Position numbers and translations under genes: made by a program. A model generated the notes under the pieces. The model was not told where the DNA came from and searched no databases. It saw only the letters and a program-made list of their open reading frames with translations. Shown piece after piece: positions 27,601 through 39,600 of a DNA stretch of 64,000 nucleotides (its first letter is position 1; each line of letters opens with the position of its first letter). The DNA is from Dryobates pubescens (taxonomy: Eukaryota; Chordata; Aves; Piciformes; Picidae): assembly GCF_014839835.1 (NCBI RefSeq), contig NC_071615.1:1798001-1862000 (forward strand), given 5' to 3'.

Positions 27601-30600
27601 ACTCCTCCTCACCCCAGGCATGGTCCCATTTACAGGGTGCCCTCCACTGCCTACCCCCAACCCTGCCAAACGCGGACACACAGGCGGAGTCCAGCCTCCA
27701 GGACATGTCCCAAGCAGCCCCCCCACACCTTCCTGAGCTCTGTGATGAAGTGGTCGACCATGGCCTTGACCTGGGGGGCTTTGGGGGAGAAGAGGATGAG
27801 CTTCTCGCTGCGTAGGTTGAACTCCAGCATGTTCCTGGACGGGGTGGTCACGAACAGCACATCGGCATAGCTGGGGCAGGGTGAGGGCAGGCTGAAACTT
27901 GCAACACTCACAGCACCCATCCCAGCCCCAGCACCTGGGCTCCTCGCCCCTACCTGTATGCCCGCAGCACCCGCAGCTGCTCCCCAGGGACGTTGGTGCC
28001 CTTCACCAGCCGCAGCAGCTTGATGCCAGTGTGGGACACGGCCAGAATCTGCACGCCTGTGCCCACGCTGCCCTGTGGGCCAGGACACTGCCTCAGCTGG
28101 GGGGACACAAGGGGGTGGTGCCCCTCACATGGACCTGCTCTGTGGCCAGACCCTCACCGTGGCAGGGAAGAGGCGAGAGAAATAAACCTCACAGCCGTCC
28201 CTGGCCGCGGCGATGATCTCCCTCTTGACACTCTCAGTGGCCACGGGGCTGAAAGAGTCCAGTTTGTTTTCAGCTGTGGGGAGAAATATCCCCTGGTGAG
28301 TGTCTAGGAGTGGCTGGGGGTGTGAGACCCTTTGGTTTGGGCCCCTCCAAAGTGTGAGGCGCAGCCTAGGAGCAGCAGGGATGCAGGTTACCAAAGAGGG
28401 ATTTCAGGCGGAGCCTCTCCTCCTGGCTGATCCGGATGCAGGTGTTGGAGAGGGTGTCACTGAAGATCTGGAGAAGGGGTAAGGAGCAGTGGGGCAGCCA
28501 GGGCAGGGAAGATACCCCAGCTCCTGGGGCACCTTCAGAGGGGCTCTGGGGCTAGCTTGGGGGCCTTACCTGCCGGAAGATGAGGTCAAGCAGCAGTGGG
28601 TTGTTGATGCTGTCCTTGGGGTAGAAAACCTGCCAGGAGGGAAAGCGGTGTGGCACCCCCAGCACCACCCACTCCACAGCGCCCTGGCTCATCAAAGAGC
28701 ACTGTGACAGCCTCCTGTCCCCCTGTGCCCCGCCCCACACCTCTTTGCGGATGTAGATTCTCCAGGGCACGTTGTGGTAGGTGTAGAAGTCCTCGCTGCA
28801 GCTCCGGTGCAGCTGGGTCTGGACCTGCTGGCCCTCGGATGGCAGCTCCCGCGAGACAGAGACTGCAAAGGGACAAAGCCCTGCGTGTCCCTGGGGGGGG
28901 ACCACCAACAGCCCCTCCCCATACCGGCAAACTGAGGCACGAGGGGGCCAGCTGTGGGGCAGGGAGGGTTTAGCAGGGCACAAAGGCTGTCCTATGAGGA
29001 TGCTCTGCAGCTGAATATGCTCCTGGCAGCATTAAGCATCACCCAGTGCCACCTGGGAGGAGGAGGAGGTACCCCACTCTCCTCTGGCCACCCCAATGCC
29101 ACAGTGCTGCCATGTGATACCTGGGGGCCTCGTGGCTGCCAGATGCCCTGACGGTGCTCGCAGCTGGTACCTGCTGCTGGTGACCGGCTTCACTGTGGCC
29201 ACCAGCTCCTTGGGCCCCTGCAAGACAGAAAGCGTGCTGTGGCCAGGGCTGGTGGCTCCCCCAAGCCTGGCATGGGGGACATGGGGTGGCTGCATTCATA
29301 CCCCAGCTGCTGGCACCTGGGCTGCCGAGAGCTGCTCCTTCAGTATCTGCATGGCTTCCTCATGGGGGTCCAGCTTCTTCCCAAAGAGCTTGCTGCAGAG
29401 ACAGCACCACACATCACCTGCAACACCTTGGCATCACCTCAACCCTGGCATCACTTCCATCCCGACATTGCCTGGACCCCCAGCATCACCTGCACCCCAG
29501 CATAATCTACACACTGGCATTGGCATTGCCTGTATCCCAGAATCACACAGGTTGGAAGGGACTCCAAAGATCGTGTGGATGAACCTTCCCCCTGACATCA
29601 CCTGCCCCACAGCATCACCTGTACCCTGGTATCACCTGCACCTTGTCCTCTCCTGCATGCTGACATCACCTGCACCCCAGCATCATCTACACCCCAGCAT
29701 CCTCTTCACCCTGGCATCTCCTGCATCCTGGCACCACCTGCACCCTGGCATCTGGGCTGGCACCTGCAGACAAGAGATGCCTGCAGCCCTGCCGGAGGGC
29801 TGGGGTGGGTACCTGGGGGGCTGGGAGCCGCGTGGGGCGGGCTGGCACTGCCGGATGATGTTGCGGATGTCATGCGTGGGCCGCGGGAAGTGCTCCGAGT
29901 TGAGCCGGGAATTCCGCACCAGCTCGCCCGGCCACTGCCGGCCCACGGGTGCTGCGGGGCCAAGCACGTGGATATGGGGGCCCGGCCACTGCCCCCACAC
30001 CTTGGGCACAGTTTGGTGCCACGAGCCCCCGGTGCCACCTCCTGGCACTGGGGACCCTTACCAGGTTTCTGCGAGTAGGGCCGGGGCTGGGCGGGACGTG
30101 CCGGTGTCCCTTCCGCTGCTCTGCCCTGCAAGGGACACCGCGCCGTGAGCACCCAGCCCCCGCTAGCTGCCCCCACACCCCGGGAGAGCTGCGCCACAGC
30201 CGAGGCTGGGCAGGGCTTGGACCTCCCGGTCCTGCCCCACTGACCAGGGACTGAGGTGGCCGCGGGGACGGGGCTGGCTCTGCACCTATGAGAGCAAAGC
30301 GGGAGAGCTCAGCATCCTGCAGCCCCACACTGGTGCTGGGTGCAGGATGCTGGGTACCGGGGTGTCCCTCACACCAAGGACCGAGGATCAGGTTGGGAAA
30401 CCAAGGCAGGGAGCTAGGCTGGGCTGCAGGATGCTCAGGGCTCTCACCCCTTGGCTGACGTGTGTCCGGGGGGGCGCTCCGCTGGCTGTCACCACCACTG
30501 TCCCCACCTCCCACGCCGCCTCCTCCTTTCATCCTCTGTGAGATGGCAGCTGGCTTCTCCAGCTCCTGGGGGACAGGCATCAGGGGATGCAGGCCAAGCC

Positions 30601-33600
30601 ACCTATACCCCCAAAATGCTGGACCCCCTCTGCCTCGGGCAGTGGATTGCTCCTCTCACCCCATTGCCATAGGAGAGCACAGGGTCAAAGAGGCTGTCCA
30701 GGTATCGGTCCAGACCCTTCTGGGTGCGTGGCTCTCCAAATTCCCCTTCTGCTGGAAGACAAAGAGGGATGAGCTGGGGCTGGGGGGGGGCCTCACCAGC
30801 ATGGCAGAGCTTCACCAGCAGCAGCTCCAGCGGGTTGTGTGGGATGATGCCCTACCGTGGGGGTGATAGGGCTCGGTGGATGGCAGCGTGGGGGCTTTCA
30901 CAGCTGGGGGAGGAGGCACTTCATCCAAATCAAAACCATGTCCCAGCATCCTGAGGAGAGGACATCCTCACTGAACACCCAGCGCCAGCCAGATTCCCTC
31001 CCAGGATCTCGACCCCTGCCTCTGCCAGCACCCATCCAGCTGGTGCTTTCCTGCCATCCCTGCCCGGGTACCTACGCCCGGCTGTCCCTGCTGTGTCTCT
31101 CAGCCCCCTCCCACGCGACGAGGAAGCAGGACTTCTGCTTGGGGAAGCCTCGCAGCAGCTCCAGGTCGGAGATGAGGTCCAGGACATAGTCATGGCCAGC
31201 CAGCTCAGCCCACTGGGCACCTGCCTTCATGGCCACAGACCAGCCACGCCAGCCCTCCACCAGCCCCCTGCCAACAGCAGGATGCTGAGGATGGGCATTG
31301 GCTGGCAGTGATGCCCTGGCTCTGCAGGGACACCCTGCCCATAAGCTGAGGATTCCAGCTTCCAGATCTTGGGGTCACCCAAAATGGCCCCAGTGTGCTG
31401 CTGTGCCCCACGCTTGAGCCCTGGGTGGGAGGGTGTCAAGCTGCTGGGTACCTGTGCTTCAGGACATCCCCTGCCAGGTCCTCGCCTGTGCTCCAGGAGT
31501 GGACAGGGCAGGAGAACTGGTCACCTGGGGAGGGACAGGCGGCGATTGGCATGGGCAGGAGTGGCAGGGTGGCCAAACTGGGACTGAGCCTCACTCTCTC
31601 TGTGCCCCCAGCCCCGCACCATTGAAGCAGTGGAGGTCCAGTGCCATGCTGGCTTGCCGCCGGTTCGCCGTCCACTCCAGCAGCGAGGGCGGGAAGGTGC
31701 GGGCAGCGGCGGTGCCCAGCTGCGAGCGTGCCATGGCCTGCATCAGCTTGCGCTGGCACACCGGCTTGTAGCCAGCGAAGGCGTAGTCAGAGACAAACCT
31801 GTGGGGAAGAGAGGATGCTGCAGGAGGAACCCTGGCAACATCCCTGGGCACATGCCAGGCTGGCACTGTAGAAGGACTGAGAGTATCCCTGGAAGGATCT
31901 GGACAGTATCTTGGGCGTGTGTGCCAGGCTGGGCCCAGGAACCATGGAGGGACCTCTAAGCATCCTAGCAGGATCTGGGTAGCATCCTTGGCATATCTAC
32001 CAAGACAGCCCAAGGGATCCTGGAGACATTTGAGCATATTCCCTGGGTATGTGTGCCAGGCTGGCCCAAATGGAACTGAAGGGACCCGGTAGGACCTGGA
32101 CAGCATCCTCAGACACATATGCCAGGCAGTGTGCCCCAGCAGCATGCCCAGGCACGAGCGCCAGGCTATCCCCGAGGTTCCCAGCCATTCCCAGCCCCAG
32201 CCCCCAGCCCCGGCTCACTTGAGCAGGTACTTGTCGAAGGCAGCCGAGGGGGGAAAGGCACTGAGGCAGGCGGCCAGCAGCAGCCAGCCCCGCTCCTCGT
32301 TGTTGACGTTGGTGTTACGCCAGACCTGGTTGGCAGCTTGTGCCAGGAGCTCGTCCCGCAGCCCTGGCACCGACAGCCCCTTCTGCACGATGTAGTTGCC
32401 AAAGAGGGTCTCCTGTGCGCCGCCCAGCCCTGGGTCCCCCATGAACCGCAGGATCTGCAATGGGGACGGCAAGGTCCTCCCTCCAGCTCTGGGCATGGAG
32501 CAGGTAGAGGACCAGGGTGCTGGGCCCTGTGCCATCTCACCTACCAGCTGGAAGACGCTGAGTGCCTCATGGCACAGATCCTCATCCAGCCGGGTGAGTG
32601 GGGCCGTCAGCGGGGCTGTCAGCATCCCGAACGCTGGTTCCTGTGGTCACACCAGCACCCGTGGCTACCTGGGCCCCTGGGACAGCCTCAGGCCGTGAGG
32701 AACCAGCCCTACAGTCCTGAGCATGGTGTTGATGCTGGATGGGGACTATGGGGCTGCAAAGGGTTGGGGTGCAGGATGGGGCAGTGGGGGAGGGATGGGG
32801 GTCAGGCTGTGCTGGCAGCACCAGAGATGCAGGCACCTCGGTGAGGCTGAGAGCAGAATCCAGCCCCAGTGCCCTCCAGGATGCCAAGGACTGAGAAGCA
32901 CATGGCAAAAACAGAGGGTGAAGAGAAGGAGGAAGGGAACAAAGCGACCAGAGCTGGGGCTGGGGTCCCGGGAGCAAAGCGACCTGGTGTCCCGCCCCAG
33001 CGTTTTCGGATCTACCCCGCGTCGGGCGTCCAGCAGGGCTCGGCGGGTCTCTCTCCAGCAACCTCAGCGGGGTTCCCCCGGCTTCTGGAGACGACAGGAA
33101 CCCGCGGAGAGGGAGGGAGGCGGCAGCCAGCTCCCTGCAGCACCACAGCCACCCCAGATCCAGCCCCTCTCACACCCCGTGGCACCCCCGGGGCCGAAGC
33201 CGGGGCAGAGCCCGGTGGGAGGGTGTGGATGGGGAGCCGCGGCAGAGACCCTGAACCTAACCATGCAGCCACGAGCGGGGTGCCGAGGACTCCCCAAAAC
33301 CTGGGCCACGGTGGCTGGGCCACGGTGCCCACCTTACCTGGAAGTGGACCCGCACGTACTTGGCCATGGGGTAGTCGTTGATGTCGAGCGGGAGGGTGAG
33401 CTGCGAGTCGGGTATCAGCGGCGGTGGAGGAACGAGAACCACGCAGCCGTCGTTCACCCCCCGGGAGGCTACGGCACAGCGGGCAGCTACGGCATGACCG
33501 TGGGGAGGGGGACAAGGGGCTGGGAGTGATGCTGGTAGCCGTGCAGGACCTGCTCACCTACAGCAGCCTCCAGCAGCCCCATCAGCTCTGCTGGGATCTC

Positions 33601-36600
33601 CAGGTGGGTGACGTCCACCACCTCTCTCCTTGTCAGCTCCTGCCGGCGCAGCGCAGGGTCGCACTCCCTCACCACACTGCTCTCTGCCCCAGCACCCGCG
33701 GGTGCCTTGGCTGGCAGCACGGGGATGGGCGAGCACATGGCAGGGAGAAGAGTGACAGGGTGTGGGCTACCACCAGTACCACCCCCACACACCCCCTTAC
33801 CTGCTTCACCCTCTCCTTCTCCTCCTCTGCCCGCCGGCGGGCATCCTCCTTCCTCTGCAAGCAGAGCAGCCACACTGAGCCCCGCCACTGGGAGGGAGAC
33901 CAGGAGGCAGCAGGACTTCTCTGGGCTGCTATTGCCTCCCCCCGCCCTGCCCAGCATCGCCAGGTTTTCACCCCAAAGAGGTGACACGGGGCACGGAAGA
34001 GATGATGGCGATGAGGTCTGGCGGGGCTCAGGGGCTTGGCGTGCTTCTATGCCCTCTGCAGACCCATCACTGAGCATGCAGCAGGGTGGGGGTGGGCACC
34101 CTGGACCCCTCTGGTGTGTGCCAGCCCCACCTCACCTTGAGGTACCGCCGACGGTTCACGTAGATGTGCACCAGCGACCTGAACTTGATGAGCGTGCGCC
34201 GCATGCGCCGGTACCGCTGCCTGCAGGAGGGCACCTGTCATCCTCTGCCACCCACCACTGGCCACCCACCACCTCCCTAGGACCCCCACCTGGCCAGGTA
34301 GCCCCGCGCCCGGGTCTGCAGGAGGACGATCTTTCGGCGGAGGGAGCGGAAGCGTCGCTTGATGAAGAAGGTGCGGGCGTAGCGCTGGAGCGTGAGCGCG
34401 GCCAGGTGGTGGGCACGGGACCGCTTGCCCTCCAGCGCCTGGTACAGCTGCTCCTTCAGGAAGAGCTGGGAAGCGGGACGACACCATGAGCCCCCCCCGC
34501 CTCGGGCGGCCTCTCCCATGGCATCAGCTGCCCAGGGTGGTACCTTGGTGACGCCGACATAGTACATGTTGGGGTCGACGGGGCAGAGATTCCTCAGCAT
34601 CTCCACGCAGTTGGCCCCGTTGGGAATGATGCTGGACCACATGTCAACAAGGCAGCGGTACCTGGGCGAGCCCACGGCACCGTCACTGTGTGGGACCCCA
34701 CCAGCACTGCACAGCCCCTCCCCGTGGCGATGGGCACCACTCCTGGGGAAGCAGCTTGCTGTGCACCAAAGCAGGGAGCTCCCGGTGGGGCAAACACAGG
34801 AGAAAATGCTGCCCCCCGAAACACCCACGAGCTCTGTGGTCTCCCCTCACCAAGATGGTGGTTCCCAACCCACAGACCCCCAGCCACCTGTCTATGAAGA
34901 CGAGGAAGGGGATCCGGATGGGGAAGCCTTCCTTGCGGATGCGGATGGTCTCTAGGATCCCTGAGTACCGCAGCTGGCTGCTGACCAGGTCAGCCTCGAA
35001 GAGCCCTGGCTCCTGGTGAGGAGATGGAGGGAAGTGTTTCATGGACATGCAGGCAGACACCTGCCCACTGTGCTCCCTCTGCCAGTGAGGGTTGGCAACA
35101 CAGCCACGGGCAGCAGAGCCCCAGGCCAGCTCTCACCTTCTTGTTGTTGGGTTTGATACAGCGCACGAAGAAAGGGTTGCACCTACATTGGAGAGATGTC
35201 GTTAGCCACAGGGGACAGGGGACAAAGCCAGCCTGGCCACCCCAGGCATGGCTCCAGCTGTCACCCTGCTCCCACCAGCCCAGGGTATGGCCTGGCTGCC
35301 CACCCTGCCCATCCTGACCTCTCCATCTTTTCCACCAGCTCCAGGAGCGACTGCTGGAACCGGGCTGCCACGGTGGGGGCCTTGTACCGCCGGGTCCTGG
35401 TGCTGCTCCTCCTGACCAGGCTCCTCTGCCGGGCCAAAACCTGGGCATGGCCGAAGAAGAGGTTGGCCACCACCTTGGGGAGATGGAAAGGGTTAGGGAG
35501 TAGGAAGATGGTCAGGATGATACAGCAGTCCTGGCTTCTCTTCCCAGCCCTAAGCAAGTGGAATTCTCTATTTGCAGCTGGATTCCCCAGATGGAGATGG
35601 CAATGAGGATGTGGAAGCACAAGAGCAGCCCACATGTCCACTTGTGCCAATGTTCCAGGGTCAAAGCCCAGTGGACCTCACAGGAAGAGAGCATAGAGTG
35701 GAAATGGAGGCATCCTCTGCTCCTTGTTCTCCTGGGCTTCAGCAGCCACAGGGGAACATGCTTGAGGACATGAAAAGCGGCGACTATGGACGGGAGCTAT
35801 CCATGTCTGGTGCTCCCCAGCAGAAGTGAGATCAGGCAGGGCCCTACCTTGGTCCTGCTGCTGAGGAACAGGTCCAGCACATCCTGACGGACCTGGTCAT
35901 AGTTTTTATCCAAGAACTTGTGAACCTGACAAAGAGGAAAACCTTGTGGTGTAAAGTCTGATGGTGTGGCATGGGGAGGAGAGCAGCTCCAGGCTGGACC
36001 CCCTGATGCAGGATCAACCCCATGAACCTCCTCTTTAACCCTCCTTAAAACACTAGGTGGGTCTCTCATTGCCACATACCTGGTAGGTCACCTTCCCTGC
36101 ATAGTGCTTGATGGTGAACTCAGGGAGGGGCATCTTTGGCTTGGTGTACAGTGGGTTTGTCCCATGGTGGTAATGACACTTCTGGAGGAAGGTGTGGTCG
36201 GTGGCCTAGGGATGGATGTGGATGTGAGACATGGGTCAGGCAGTTCAGCAGCCCCAGAGGTGCAGGCACTGGGATGGGGATGCCTGGACAACTGGCTAGA
36301 CCCTGTTCTCTACCACCCAGCAGCTGTATGGCCATGGGCATCTGCTGCTCTGTGCCCCAGTTTCCCATCAGCAGAGAAGGTACAACCACCCCTCCCTCTT
36401 TTACAAGGCATCTAGGAAGTGATTCCTACAAAAACAAGTCCCCTGGGGGAAGCTGCACCAGTCTGGGACCTCCTGGAGCTTGTCCAGCCTGGAGAAACAC
36501 AGGGGCTCTCCCAGGTTGTCCAGGACAGCCCAGGATCAGAGCAGGCCTGGGCCATAGCATCACCCTGGGCACGATGAACGTTTGGTGCTGTCATCCTCCT

Positions 36601-39600
36601 CACCCCAACACTGGGCAGCCTCTCACCTGGGGGAAGCAGCTCTGGTCATCGAGGATGCGGAGGATGCCGTAGGGCTTCTGGGAGATGAGGTCGATGCAGG
36701 GCTGGTTGTCACTGAAGGGGATCTCCTTCCACTCAATCTGCTCCCGGATGTACTCCTCCTGTGGGGCCAGCACTCGGTTAGCTCCACATTCCCAGCCCCA
36801 CAGCAGTGCTTGGTACAGGACAGAGCCCAGCACCACTCCCTAGCCCACCTGCTCCTCCTGGAAAACGATCTTGTTGAAGAAGAACTGCAGGTACTCATTG
36901 GCATAGTTGATGCATAGTTGCTCAAAGCTATTGAAGCTGAGGTCCTGCAAGAAGAAGAGGTCATAGAACTTGAGACCCCACAGCCCTAGGTGCTGGCAGA
37001 TGCAGGGATGGAGCTGGGATGGATCCTGCTCACCTCAAAGCCGTAGATGTCCAGGATAGCGATGGAGAGGGCCTCCTGCCGTGGGTACACCAGCTTGTTG
37101 ATGCGGTCTGTGAGCCAGCCAAAGAGCAGGGAGTAGAGGGTCTTGGCAATAGCATCCCTGGAAAGGGGTGAGAGAAGCAAAGCACTGAGTTCCAGCATGG
37201 TACAGCATGGCACAGCATGGCACACATCCCCCCCACCAGAGCCAGAAGCCATCACAGCCCTGCACTGTGAACAGAGCATCCTTCCCACCAGAGCCAGAAG
37301 CCATCACAGCCAGAATCCACTGCAGCCAGAAGCCATCACAGCCACACATTGTGATCAGGGCAGCCTTTGAGGCTTCAGTTTTAACCACCAAAGAGTCTTA
37401 TCTGTGCCTGGTATCTCATCTTTCACCCTGCCCCTGAGGACTGGGGACCAGACACCCACCCCTGTACAGCCTCCACTTCCCTCTACCTGGCATCCACGGC
37501 ACTTTCAACAGTCAGGGGGGTAAAAATCTTCTCCCGTTGCGTTTCCTGTTTGAGGAGCACAAAACCAAGGGTGAGATGGAGCTTTAGCAATGCTGCTATG
37601 GCCTCCAGGGACTGGGAACCCTTCTCCCTGTCTGTAGCCCCTCTGCACTCACCGTCACCTTGAAGGTGATGGCTTTCTGGAGGCCCTCAGGGGACACCTG
37701 CAGAAGCTCAGCCACAGTCAGGATCTCGGAGGCGCTCACCACGGTGGCAATTTCCTGGCAGTCTGTCTGTGGGACACGAGGGGTGGGCGAGGGGCTGTGG
37801 TGCCACCCAATCCACTGCACCCCTAACCAGGCCTAAAGAGTGTGGCTTGGCTTGGGGTACCTCATATTTTTCAAAGTAGACGTTGCCCAAGTGGAGAACA
37901 GAGGAGAGGATCCTGAAGATGCTGTTCTGCTCCTCCACAGTGAAGCTCAGCACCTCCATGGTGTTGAGCAGCCGATGGAAGTCCTCCGCATCGTCCTTGC
38001 CGGGAATCTCACAGTTCCCACCCTGGAATGATCCCCATCGGTGCCATCAGTGTGTACCCAGGGGTGCTGGGAGGACACCCTGGCCTGAGCACCCTTCCCC
38101 ATCCACAGTGCTTTCCAGGAGGACTCAGGACGCAGCCGAGGGGAGGCCGGCAGGGGCCGGGCTACCTGGTTCAGGTAGTAGTAGGTCTCGGCGCCTTGCA
38201 GGCAGTAGCGCTGGCGCTGCTGGGTGGGCAGCCCTGCCAGCATCTCGTAGAAGATGTGGTAGTTGCGCTCAGTCTTGGCCTAGAGAGCAGAGGACTGAGC
38301 TGGAGTGGTGAAGGGGGCAGCGTGGTGGGGGGCAGAGCTGAGGACCCCCCTCACCACCCACCTGGAAGACCACACGGGACTTCTCCAGCAGGTACTGCGA
38401 GGTTATGGCACCGCAGATCAGGCCTCTGCAGGGGTGAGATTGGGCAGCTGGTTGGCAACCTGGGCAAGGGCTGGGGCTGTGCCACCCCCACAATGCCTAT
38501 TCCTGTCCCAGTGATGCCCTTAGCACAGGTTCCTGGTCCCCTGGTGCTTCCCACCATGGATGCATGGCCAGGCAGAGGTGCCCACACCCAGCTCCTCAGC
38601 AAGGGCTGGAGCTGCTGAACCCCAGGGTAATACAGGGACAGAGACAGAGACCAGGAGCAGGCAGGGTGCTAGCCGGGGCACAGCATCCCTGCCCCTACCC
38701 CAGAGACAGCAAACACTGCAGGGTCCTCAGGTAACATTGCCTTTGCTCCACCAAAGTTTGTCCCTACAAGTGTCCCCGTGGCTGTTTCACTTCAGAGCCA
38801 AGGGGCAAGGACAGCGAGACTGGGAGCTGGGCTGGGCAGCCCTGGGACAGGGGAGGGGACACACAGGGCAGGTGAGGACCGGCGCCTGTGCGCCTTGGCA
38901 TGACTTACTCGTCCAGGAAGATTTCCACGAACTTCCCAAACCTGCTGGAATTGTCATTCCTCACGGTTTTGGCATTGCCAAAGGATTCCAGCAAGGGGGT
39001 CGCCTCCAGAATCTGCCGTGGCAAAGGGGAGAGCCAAGGAGTCAGCTTGGGCACTCCAGCACCACACAGGCTGTCCCCCTGACAGGGAGACTCCCCTCGT
39101 GACATTACCAACCATGCCACCCTCATTGCCACCTCCCGCCACACACAGACACCCATGGGTGCCAAAGTTCAAGGTGTGTGCCACAGCCAGATGGCACAAG
39201 GATGCTGGAGAGCACAAGAACCCCATGCACATGCAAGCACCAAGCTCCTGCCCCCTATCCCCGCTGTGCCCCCATGGCTGGGGTGACATGACAGAGATGC
39301 CACCGTGATGCCACCCTTGAACTGTCCCAGCCCATATATCCCTCTCAGTACCTCTAGCTGCCGTGGCCCGAGGGGAAGCATGGGGACAAGGAGAGAGTGT
39401 GAGCAGGGGATGGAGGGTTGTGCAGCATGTTGGGACAGATGCCCAAGGGGAAGGGAAGCGATGTGCCCAGGGCAGCAGCCTACCTGTGGGGCACTGCTGC
39501 GTTTCTGGCTGACGGCTGCCAGGAAGCGCAGGATCAGCTTGGTGGCTTCAGTCTTCCCTGAGCCACTCTCCCCACTGAAACACAGAGCAGGGACATAGCC

